A DNA stretch of 64,000 nucleotides from Brucella pseudintermedia (GTDB taxonomy: Bacteria; Pseudomonadota; Alphaproteobacteria; Rhizobiales; Rhizobiaceae). This document shows positions 57,268 to 64,000 of the stretch, in pieces. A program made the translations under genes and the position numbers. The stretch spans positions 62,001-126,000 of the forward strand of contig NZ_WBWE01000012.1 of the NCBI RefSeq assembly GCF_008932435.1, in the 5' to 3' direction. Numbering within the stretch: the first letter of the stretch is position 1; the number at the start of each line of letters is the position of its first letter. The notes below the pieces were generated by a model, which was not told the DNA's origin, did not search any database, and was given only the letters and a program-made list of their open reading frames with translations.

Positions 57268-57834
57268 TCAATGATGCTTGGGCGCCTGTAGCTGCGTCAT
57301 GAACTCGGCAAATACCATCGAGCCTTCCGGCCACGGGCCATGCCCGGATTCCGAATTGATATGCCCGGATTCACCAGCATCGATCAGCATCGCGCCCCAA
57401 TCCTTCACCACGTCCTCTGCAGCCTCAAAACTGGAGAAAGGATCATTGCGGCTCACGACTGTAATCGTCGGAAATGGCAGGCGTTCACGCGGGTAAGGAC
57501 CGAACGTCATCAGGTGTTTCGGCCTGATCCTGTCGTTGGCAACATCCGGCGGCGCGACAAAAAACGCGCCCGCCACCTTGTGCTGGATATGCGGCACGGC
57601 ATGGACGGCGGTTGCAACGCCGAGCGAGTGCGCGACCAGAACGATCGGCTTCGTTGCCGCATTGGCGGCCTTGACGACTTCGCCAATCCAGTCTTCGCGA
57701 ACGGGCTTGCTCCATTCGGCCTGCTGTACGCGCCGCGCCGTGGAAAGTTTGCTTTCCCAGCGGGTCTGCCAGTGATCGGGACCGGAATTGGTATAGCCGG
57801 GGATGATGAGGATATCTGCGTCTTTGACTTTCAT
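57268..57834 (-). CDS. RBBP9/YdeN-type alpha/beta hydrolase
   Basis: A 188-residue serine hydrolase. It starts MKVKDADILIIPGYTNSGPD, followed by HWQTRWES, the oxyanion segment typical of the RBBP9/YdeN family. The nucleophile is in VLVAHSLGVATAV near residue 70, an acid candidate is in VSRNDPFSSFE near residue 130, and His is in ESGHGPWPEG near the C-terminus. The substrate is unknown. The start is uncertain: the ATG at 57834 fits relatives, but a second ATG at 57843 is in frame and neither has a well-spaced ribosome-binding site. Confidence 0.87.
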   Translation of the reverse strand: MKVKDADILIIPGYTNSGPDHWQTRWESKLSTARRVQQAEWSKPVREDWIGEVVKAANAATKPIVLVAHSLGVATAVHAVPHIQHKVAGAFFVAPPDVANDRIRPKHLMTFGPYPRERLPFPTITVVSRNDPFSSFEAAEDVVKDWGAMLIDAGESGHINSESGHGPWPEGSMVFAEFMTQLQAPKHH

Positions 57835-58001
57835 GCCTCCCATTTAGAGGGGCTTTGTGGCTTCTTCAAGCGGTGCGTGGTCGCGTGCAATGCATAGAAG
57901 GCATGTGAATGATGAACAGCCTGTTCGCTGATCGCGATCTTGTGAAACACGCTCCAAATAGCGATGTTTAGGCAGATTTGAAACGCGACGGAGATAATGG
58001 C

Positions 58002-58958
58002 ATGACAATCAGCAGACGTACGATGCTCCGCGCTGCCGGGACTGCTGTCATGGCCAACATTCTTCCTGTTCGTGCAGAAATGCCATCGAAGGAGGGCGAC
58101 ATGACACAGCATTTGAAAGCGGCGACAGCCGAAACCGGGCGTCCGGTCGCTCCGCTTCCTTTCGCAATGACCACGCCGATGCGCGTGGCGCGCGTCGGCC
58201 TCAAGGCGCGCGATGCCGAAACGCTGGCTGAATATTATCGCGATGTGGTGGGCTTGCGCGAGATGGCGCGCCGCGGCGCATCGATCGTTCTTGGCGCGGG
58301 CGACCGCGAACTGATGGAAATCGAGCAGTTTTCAGCAGCCCGTCCTGACGACCCGCGCAGCGCCGGCCTCTATCACACCGCGTTTTTGCTACCCACGCGA
58401 GGAGACCTTGCGCGCTGGTCGCGCCGCGCCATCGATAAGCAACTGCCGGTCAGCGGCGCGTCGGACCACAAGGTGAGCGAAGCCATCTATCTGACCGATC
58501 CCGAGGGCAATGGCATCGAAATCTATACCGACCGTCCGCATGACCAATGGCAGTGGAATGGTGATCGCGTGGCCATGAGCACCGATCCGCTTGATGTCGG
58601 CAATTTGCTCGATGTCATCAAGCAGGAAGGCGGAGAATGGACTTTTGCCCCGCAGAATACGGTCGTGGGCCATGTGCATCTGCGCGTAGGCAATGCGCAG
58701 GAGGCCGAAACCTTCTGGCACAATGAACTCGGCCTCGAAACCGTCCAGACCTACGGAGACCGGGCGGTTTTCATGTCTACCGGACGCTACCACCACCACA
58801 TCGCGGCCAATGCCTGGCAGAGCGCCGGTGCTGGCAAGCGCGACGAGGATCGCACGGGTCTCGCGTGGGTCGAGCTTGAGGATACGCGCGGCGGCGACAA
58901 CAGCACTTTTGTCGATCCGTGGGGCAATGTGGTCAACACGATCAAGACCAAGGCGTAG
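58002..58958 (+). CDS. VOC-family dioxygenase-like protein with Tat-type leader
   Basis: A 318-residue protein. Residues 1-25 (SRRTMLRAAGTAVMANI...VRA) look like a twin-arginine signal. The rest has two vicinal-oxygen-chelate modules: VGLKARDAETLAEYYRDVVG near residue 65 with GLYHTAFLLPT, and GHVHLRVGNAQEAETFWHNE near residue 225 with HHHIAANAW; metal ligands of a catechol-dioxygenase type site (His, His, Glu in WVELED) are plausible. An in-frame ATG at 58101, right after the leader, has a perfect AGGAGG at five bases, so a leaderless form may also be made. Substrate unknown. Confidence 0.82.
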   Translation: MTISRRTMLRAAGTAVMANILPVRAEMPSKEGDMTQHLKAATAETGRPVAPLPFAMTTPMRVARVGLKARDAETLAEYYRDVVGLREMARRGASIVLGAGDRELMEIEQFSAARPDDPRSAGLYHTAFLLPTRGDLARWSRRAIDKQLPVSGASDHKVSEAIYLTDPEGNGIEIYTDRPHDQWQWNGDRVAMSTDPLDVGNLLDVIKQEGGEWTFAPQNTVVGHVHLRVGNAQEAETFWHNELGLETVQTYGDRAVFMSTGRYHHHIAANAWQSAGAGKRDEDRTGLAWVELEDTRGGDNSTFVDPWGNVVNTIKTKA

Positions 58959-58980
58959 CCAGACGATCTTCAGAATGTAG

Positions 58981-59015
58981 AAAAGCCCCATGTTTTCATA
59001 AACATGGGGCTTTTT
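58981..59015 (+). terminator. Terminator of the VOC gene
   Basis: AAGCCCCATGTTT and AAACATGGGGCTT form a 13-base stem with a TCAT loop, followed by TTT. Very strong intrinsic terminator. Confidence 0.93.
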
Positions 59016-59033
59016 CTTGTCTCCGAGCTCCCA

Positions 59034-59137
59034 CCCTCATCCTGAGGTGCGAAGCCAAGCCTCGAAGGACGAGGGCATGCGGAGTGTTTCCCTCAGCCCT
59101 TCGAGACGCCGTTTTCAACGGCTCCTCAGGGTGAGGG
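59034..59137. repeat. Palindromic repeat family A, inverted pair
   Basis: Two diverged copies of the element seen near lolD, in opposite orientation: 59034-59075 (CCCTCATCCTGAGG to GACGAGGG) and 59097-59137 (CCCTTCGAGACGCCG to CAGGGTGAGGG). The pair could fold into one long structure between the VOC terminator and the purB end. Confidence 0.75.
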
Positions 59138-59156
59138 AGGGGTGGGCAGAGCCACC

Positions 59157-60458
59157 TCAACCGAAGACGCGCTTGAAAATGGTATCCACATGCTTGGTGT
59201 GGTAGCCGAGATCGAATTTTTCGCGGATCTGTTCTTCGGAAAGCGCTGCGCGCACTTCCGTGTCGGCCAGCAGTTCTTCGAGGAAGTCGGCGCCCTGTTC
59301 CCAGACCTTCATGGCGTTGCGCTGCACGAGACGATAGGCATCCTCGCGCGATACGCCTGCCTGCGTCAGTGCCAGAAGCACGCGCTGCGAATGCACCAGG
59401 CCACGGAACTTGTTCATGTTTTTCAGCATGTTGTCCGGGTAGATAACCAGCTTTTCGATGACGCCGGCCAGACGATTGAGCGCGAAGTCGAGCGTAATGG
59501 TGGTGTCCGGGCCAATGGCGCGTTCGACGCTCGAATGGGAGATATCGCGTTCGTGCCAGAGGGCCACGTTTTCCATGGCAGGCGTTACCGACATGCGCAC
59601 CAGACGGGCAAGGCCGGTCAGGTTTTCGGTCAGCACCGGATTGCGCTTGTGCGGCATGGCCGACGAACCCTTCTGGCCCGGCGAGAAGAATTCTTCCGCT
59701 TCCAGAACTTCCGTGCGCTGCATGTGGCGGATTTCGATGGCGATGTTTTCCATCGAGGAGGCGATGACGCCAAGCGTTGCGAAGAACATGGCGTGACGGT
59801 CACGTGGGATCACCTGCGTCGAAACCGGCTCTGCCTCAAGGCCGAGCTTGGCGCAGACATATTCTTCCACACGCGGGTCGATATTGGCGAAAGTGCCGAC
59901 AGCGCCGGAAATGGCGCCCGTTGCGATTTCCGCACGCGCCGCAACGAGGCGGGCGCGGCCACGCGCCATTTCGGCATAAAAACGCGCGAAAGTCAGGCCC
60001 ATCGTCGTCGGTTCGGCATGGATGCCATGGCTGCGGCCAATGCGTACCGTGTCCTTGTGCTCGAAGGCGCGCTTCTTCAGGGCTTCCAGCACGCGGTCCA
60101 TGTCGGCGAGCAGCAGGTCGGCAGCGCGCACCAGCTGGACATTGAGCGTGGTGTCGAGCACGTCCGATGAGGTCATGCCCTGATGCACGAAACGGCTATC
60201 CGGGCCGATGAATTCGGCCAGATGCGTCAGGAAGGCGATGACGTCATGCTTGGTGACAGCCTCGATCTCATCGATGCGGGCAACGTCGAACTTTGCCACG
60301 CTGCCCTTTTCCCAGATGGTCTTTGCCGCGTCCTTTGGAATGACGCCCAGTTGCGCCAGCGCCTCGCAGGCATAGGCTTCGATCTCGAACCAGATGCGAA
60401 ATTTCGTTTCTGGCGACCAGATGGCGACCATTTCAGGCCGGGAATAGCGCGGGATCAT
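59157..60458 (-). CDS. purB: Adenylosuccinate lyase
   Basis: A 433-residue enzyme that removes fumarate from SAICAR and from adenylosuccinate in purine synthesis. The signature GSSAMPHKRNPVLTENLTGL is near residue 265; TSSDVLDTTLNVQLVRAADL near residue 95 and RSHGIHAEPTTMGL near residue 140 carry the catalytic His region. The ATG at 60458 (MIPRYSRPEMVAIW) matches family starts; codons upstream overlap rpe. purC, purS, purQ and purL lie within 12 kb. Confidence 0.97.
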   Translation of the reverse strand: MIPRYSRPEMVAIWSPETKFRIWFEIEAYACEALAQLGVIPKDAAKTIWEKGSVAKFDVARIDEIEAVTKHDVIAFLTHLAEFIGPDSRFVHQGMTSSDVLDTTLNVQLVRAADLLLADMDRVLEALKKRAFEHKDTVRIGRSHGIHAEPTTMGLTFARFYAEMARGRARLVAARAEIATGAISGAVGTFANIDPRVEEYVCAKLGLEAEPVSTQVIPRDRHAMFFATLGVIASSMENIAIEIRHMQRTEVLEAEEFFSPGQKGSSAMPHKRNPVLTENLTGLARLVRMSVTPAMENVALWHERDISHSSVERAIGPDTTITLDFALNRLAGVIEKLVIYPDNMLKNMNKFRGLVHSQRVLLALTQAGVSREDAYRLVQRNAMKVWEQGADFLEELLADTEVRAALSEEQIREKFDLGYHTKHVDTIFKRVFG

Positions 60459-60483
60459 GGGCGTATCCTGTAGACGTGGGAGT

Positions 60484-61161
60484 TTAACGATTGCGCGCAG
60501 CTTCGGCTGCGGCACGAATGGCATCGATATTGGCGCGGTAGCTCTCGACCGAATTGCCCTTGTAGACAGCCGAACCGGCCACAAGAATATTGGCGCCAGC
60601 GGCAACAACCGAGCCCGCGGTTTCCGGCGTGATGCCGCCATCGACTTCAATGTCGATAGGGCGATCGCCAACCATTTCGCGGACGCGCTTGATCTTGTCG
60701 AGCATCGGGGCGATGAATTTCTGCCCGCCAAAGCCCGGATTGACCGTCATGACGAGGACGAGATCGACATCTTCGATGACGTTGGCCAGTGCTTCGGCAG
60801 GCGTTGCGGGGTTCAAAGCCAGACCGGCCTTTTTGCCCAGCGCACGGATCGATTGCAGCGAGCGGTGCGTGTGCGGACCGGCTTCCACATGAATTGTGAT
60901 GAGATCGCAACCGGCATCGGCAAACGGCGCCAGATAGGGATCGCAAGGCGCAATCATCAGATGCGCATCGAAGAATGCCTTGGTGCGCGGACGGATCGCC
61001 TTCACCACTTGCGGGCCGAAAGTGATGTTCGGCACGAAATGCCCGTCCATGACGTCGATATGCACCCAGTCGGCACCGGCTTCCAGCACGGCGTCGACTT
61101 CTTCACCCAGGCGGGCGAAATCGGCGGAAAGGATGGACGGGGCGATGGCGATGGGGCGCAT
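60484..61161 (-). CDS. rpe: Ribulose-phosphate 3-epimerase
   Basis: A 225-residue TIM-barrel enzyme that interconverts ribulose 5-phosphate and xylulose 5-phosphate. Typical parts are [20 protein letters not shown] at the start, [20 protein letters not shown] near residue 35, [14 protein letters not shown] near residue 138 and [20 protein letters not shown] near residue 175, with metal ligands in the last three. It starts 51 bases downstream of lpxXL and is 25 bases before purB on the same strand. Confidence 0.97.
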   Translation of the reverse strand: MRPIAIAPSILSADFARLGEEVDAVLEAGADWVHIDVMDGHFVPNITFGPQVVKAIRPRTKAFFDAHLMIAPCDPYLAPFADAGCDLITIHVEAGPHTHRSLQSIRALGKKAGLALNPATPAEALANVIEDVDLVLVMTVNPGFGGQKFIAPMLDKIKRVREMVGDRPIDIEVDGGITPETAGSVVAAGANILVAGSAVYKGNSVESYRANIDAIRAAAEAARNR

Positions 61162-61212
61162 ATGTGATCTCCGTAACTTTGGCCAGCCCCTAGCACATGA
61201 GGGGCAAGAATC

Positions 61213-62139
61213 CTATCCCCAGCGCTTATGGAACCACATCCACTGGCCGGGATATTCGCGCACCCATGTTTCCACGGTATCGTTCAGAAGCTGCGCGGTT
61301 GCAGCGACATCGATCTCGCCCTTGTCATCACGCGGCAATTCCATGCGCTCGTAGAGTTCGAGGCGATAACGCCCGCCGGGAAGGCGGATGCAGCGCGCCG
61401 GATAGACGTCGCAATCATATTGCCGCGCAAGCTTGGCCAATAGCGGATTGGTCTTCACCGGACGATTGAAGAAAGTGGAAGGTACGCCGCGACGGAATTT
61501 CTGGTCCACCAGCATGCCGACATTGCCGCCTTCATCGAGGATATGCGCAAGCGACCATGCCGCACCGGCTTTCGACGGCACCAGATGGCCCATATTGGTG
61601 CGGCGCGCCTTCAGCACCTTGTCGGCGATATAGGGATTGTTCGGCGGACGAAAGAGGGCTGTGACATTGAGGCCAAAGGTGGCGGCACAGATCGGCAGAA
61701 GCTCGAAATTGCCGGTATGGGCGGTGAAGAAGATATGCGGCTTCTTCTCGTCGCGCAGGCGCTCGAAAATCGGAATGCCTTCCACTTCGACCAGTCCCGG
61801 CGTCGCGGCATGGGGATCGAAATCGAAGACCGCATCGAGGAAGATATATTCCGCAAAGAGGCGCGCCATCGAATCCCACATTTCGCGGGCGATATCCTCG
61901 ATTTCGGCGTTGCTTTTCTCTGGATAGGCCTGACGCAGATTATCGGTCGCCACCTTGTGGCGCGGCGTCAGCGGCCCGACCAGACGGGCCACCTTTGCCG
62001 AAAAGCTGATCGCTGCCTTCGCCGGGAACAGGCGCAGCAGGCCAAGCAGCAGAAATACGGCCTGTGCCCAGAGCCAGTAGTTGAACTGCTTCAGCTTGCG
62101 GGTCCAGCGGAAGAGCAGAAGTTTCAGCTTGAACATCAT
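61213..62139 (-). CDS. lpxXL: Very-long-chain fatty acid lipid A acyltransferase (LpxXL type)
   Basis: A 308-residue inner-membrane acyltransferase of the LpxL/HtrB family. An N-terminal span (WLWAQAVFLLLGLLRLF) is followed by the catalytic HTGNFELLPICAATFGLNVT near residue 140 (the H-x4-D/E motif reads H-TGNF-E) and LVDQKFRRGVPSTFFNRP near residue 210. In Rhizobiales, LpxXL puts a 27-hydroxyoctacosanoate-type chain on lipid A. The adjoining alcohol dehydrogenase and fabF genes, in the known acpXL-fabZ-fabF2-fabF1-adh-lpxXL order, support LpxXL over a housekeeping LpxL. Confidence 0.87.
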   Translation of the reverse strand: MMFKLKLLLFRWTRKLKQFNYWLWAQAVFLLLGLLRLFPAKAAISFSAKVARLVGPLTPRHKVATDNLRQAYPEKSNAEIEDIAREMWDSMARLFAEYIFLDAVFDFDPHAATPGLVEVEGIPIFERLRDEKKPHIFFTAHTGNFELLPICAATFGLNVTALFRPPNNPYIADKVLKARRTNMGHLVPSKAGAAWSLAHILDEGGNVGMLVDQKFRRGVPSTFFNRPVKTNPLLAKLARQYDCDVYPARCIRLPGGRYRLELYERMELPRDDKGEIDVAATAQLLNDTVETWVREYPGQWMWFHKRWG

Positions 62140-62150
62140 GGAATTGCGGC

Positions 62151-63179
62151 TCAGTCGATCTCAAGAATGATCTTGCCGAAGACGTCGCGGCCTTCCATGC
62201 GCTTCAGCGCCGTGTCGATATCGTTGAAGCCGACCACAGTGTCGATGACCGGATGCACGATGCCGCGCGCCATTTTCTGCATGGCGTCGGCCATGTTTTC
62301 CATGCGGCAGCCGAAGGAACCGAAAATCTTGAGCTGCTGCTGGAAGAGTTGCATCAGGTTCATGTTGGTGGAAACGCCGGAGGTCGACCCGCAGGTGACG
62401 AGACGCGCGCCGCGCTTCATGCACAGCATCGAACCCGCCCAGGTGTCCGCGCCCACATGCTCGAACACCACGTCCACGCCCTTTTTCTTGGTGAGCTTGC
62501 GCACCACACCCTCGAAGCGGTCCTCGCGATAATTGATGACGTGATCGGCACCAAGCGCCTTGGCTTTCTCGATCTTGTCATCGGAGCCGACCGTGGTGAT
62601 GACCGTGCAGCCCATCTTCTTGGCAAGCTGGATCGCCGCCGTGCCGATGCCGGAGCCGCCAGCCTGAACGAGCACGGTTTCGCCGGGCTCAAGCTTGGCA
62701 TTGTCGAACAGCATATGCTCGACCGTGCCGAAGGTGACAGGCGCGACAGCAGCGCCGATAGCGTCCACGCCGGGAGGGGCGGGGACGAGCAGGCGGGCAG
62801 GCAGGTTCACCGCTTCGCAGGCAAAGCCGTCGAGATGGAAACCATGCACGCCGCCGACATGCTCGCACAGATTGTCACGGCCTTCGCGGCAGGCGCGGCA
62901 AAGGCCGCAGGTGCGCGCGCCATAGATCGACACAAGCTGGCCGGGCAGGAGGTTGGAAACGCCGGGGCCGACAGCATCAACCACGCCGGAAGCTTCCGCA
63001 CCGATCACCAGAGGCATCTTGCGCTTGGCAAATGCCATGCCGCGCCAGCCCCACACGTCGATGTGGTTGAGCGCGACGGCCTTGATGCGTACCGTCACCT
63101 CGCCGATGCCGGGGGCGGGCGGCGGTGTGATATCGGTGATTTCAAGGCGGCGATCATCGAGAAGCTGCAAGGCGCGCAT
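62151..63179 (-). CDS. Zinc-type alcohol dehydrogenase of the XL lipid cluster
   Basis: A 342-residue medium-chain dehydrogenase. The GroES-like N-terminal part (about 1-130) has GEVTVRIKAVALNHIDVWGW and the structural-zinc cysteines in CGLCRACREGRDNLCEHVGG; the Rossmann part has VLVQAGGSGIGTAAIQLAKK near residue 160 and GADHVINYRED. The first catalytic-zinc Cys is replaced (NHID in place of a Cys-containing motif), as in quinone-reductase-like members. It sits between fabF and lpxXL, the position of the adh gene in the rhizobial cluster, where it may act on the long chain; not proven. The ATG at 63179 (MRALQLLDDRRLEI) is preferred. Confidence 0.88.
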   Translation of the reverse strand: MRALQLLDDRRLEITDITPPPAPGIGEVTVRIKAVALNHIDVWGWRGMAFAKRKMPLVIGAEASGVVDAVGPGVSNLLPGQLVSIYGARTCGLCRACREGRDNLCEHVGGVHGFHLDGFACEAVNLPARLLVPAPPGVDAIGAAVAPVTFGTVEHMLFDNAKLEPGETVLVQAGGSGIGTAAIQLAKKMGCTVITTVGSDDKIEKAKALGADHVINYREDRFEGVVRKLTKKKGVDVVFEHVGADTWAGSMLCMKRGARLVTCGSTSGVSTNMNLMQLFQQQLKIFGSFGCRMENMADAMQKMARGIVHPVIDTVVGFNDIDTALKRMEGRDVFGKIILEID

Positions 63180-63259
63180 GAAGTAATCCTTTTCAAGACA
63201 TAATCCCGGAAACGGCGAACCGTCCGGGATCATGGGAAAATTCGTATTTGCCGGACCGA

Positions 63260-64000
63260 TTAATTCGGATTTGCCGCCAAAACAAGGCTCGTATTCTGTC
63301 CGCCGAAACCGAACGAGTTGGAAAGCACGGCAGAAACCTCCGCCTGACGCTTCACATTCGGCACGACATCAAGTGGAATAGCGGGGTCCGGATTGTCGTA
63401 ATTGATGGTCGGCGGCAGCGTGCCTGTCTGGATCGTCAGAAGCGAGAAGACGGCTTCGATGGCGCCCGCTGCGGTCAGCGTATGGCCGATCATCGACTTG
63501 TTGGAGGAAACCGGAATGGAGGCCAGCTTGTCGCCGAATAGGGACGAAAGCGCCAGATATTCCATCTTGTCGTTTTCTGGCGTCGAGGTGCCGTGAGCAT
63601 TGATGTAGGAAATCTGGTCTTCGGTGAGACCAGCATCGGCCAATGCGGCGCGCACCGTGCCGATGGCGGGTGACGCATCAGGCTTGGAGCGGGTGCGATG
63701 GAAATCATCGGCCTTTTCGCCGCAACCGGCAAGAATGCCCAGAACCTTGGCGCCACGCGCAACCGCGCTTTCCAGCGATTCCATCACCAGAGCGCCAGAA
63801 CCCTCCGACATGGCAAAGCCGTCGCGGTCCTTGGAGAAGGGTTTTGAAGCCTTTTCCGGCTTGTCGTTCTGGGTGGAAAGGGCCGACAGCAGCGAGAAGC
63901 GGATCAGCGCTTCTGCCGAGACCGAGCCGTCGGTTCCGATGGAAAGAACACGGTCGCTTTCGCCACGGCGGATGGCTTCCACGCCGAGCTGGATCGCGGT
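63260..64000 (-). CDS. Beta-ketoacyl-ACP synthase (FabF1-XL type), C-terminal part
   Basis: The last 246 residues of a condensing enzyme that runs off the right edge. The two catalytic His are present: YINAHGTSTPENDKMEYLAL and KSMIGHTLTAAGAIEAVFS; the end is FGFGGQNTSLVLAANPN. The active-site Cys lies outside the window. By position next to adh and lpxXL it corresponds to FabF1 of the cluster that builds very-long-chain fatty acids on AcpXL; a housekeeping FabF is the alternative, but context argues against it. Confidence 0.9.
   Translation of the reverse strand, partial: TAIQLGVEAIRRGESDRVLSIGTDGSVSAEALIRFSLLSALSTQNDKPEKASKPFSKDRDGFAMSEGSGALVMESLESAVARGAKVLGILAGCGEKADDFHRTRSKPDASPAIGTVRAALADAGLTEDQISYINAHGTSTPENDKMEYLALSSLFGDKLASIPVSSNKSMIGHTLTAAGAIEAVFSLLTIQTGTLPPTINYDNPDPAIPLDVVPNVKRQAEVSAVLSNSFGFGGQNTSLVLAANPN

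Overview
The window is high-GC, gene-dense alphaproteobacterial chromosome. Its protein set and gene order point to the order Rhizobiales, most likely the Brucella/Ochrobactrum group: a 14-gene nuo operon running into birA, RNase J, methylmalonyl-CoA epimerase, proS, a LolC/E-type permease, lolD and dnaE; purB, purC, purS, purQ and purL close together; and a rhizobial very-long-chain lipid A gene set at the right edge. This assignment is inference from sequence recognition, not from a search. | Region by region. (1) 1-6.9 kb is a denitrification block: the 5' end of norE, a 51-residue membrane protein and a hemerythrin-like protein, a Cys-free Crp/Fnr regulator of the NnrR type, nirV, nirK, and a compact four-gene operon (DUF2249, a multi-span membrane protein, a double DUF2249 protein, a DUF59/MIP18 protein). 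FNR/NnrR-like 14-bp boxes lie upstream of nirK, of the four-gene operon and in the norE/hemerythrin divergent gap. (2) 7-9.3 kb holds an SRPBCC protein with its TetR regulator and operator, and an orphan tricarboxylate-type binding protein. (3) 9.7-10.3 kb carries two nearly identical tRNA-Asp genes on a 223-bp tandem duplication. (4) 10.3-11.8 kb has a 31-residue membrane ORF and a lipoprotein hydrolase. (5) 12.2-27.8 kb is nuoA-N, interrupted by a GFA-family gene between nuoC and nuoD and by a palindromic element between nuoF and nuoG. (6) 27.8-39.6 kb runs birA, rnj, mce, DUF1467, an AT-rich gap, proS, the Lol genes, a repeat-rich gap and dnaE. (7) 39.7-47.9 kb is mixed: an NAD(P)-binding reductase with divergent HxlR regulator, DUF3008, two exported proteins, rpsD with a hairpin-rich leader, ttcA, an inositol monophosphatase-like gene, an MFS exporter and the monothiol glutaredoxin gene grxD. 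(8) 47.9-60.5 kb is bolA, the purine genes and interspersed small genes. (9) 60.5-64 kb is rpe, then the lpxXL, alcohol dehydrogenase and fabF genes of the very-long-chain fatty acid lipid A pathway. | Together: nirK, nirV, nnrR and norE let the cell respire nitrite and nitric oxide at low oxygen, while the nuo operon supplies electrons to quinone. The uncharacterised DUF2249/DUF59/membrane operon looks co-regulated with nirK and is the best candidate for an undescribed system here. I saw no insertion sequence, prophage or CRISPR array.
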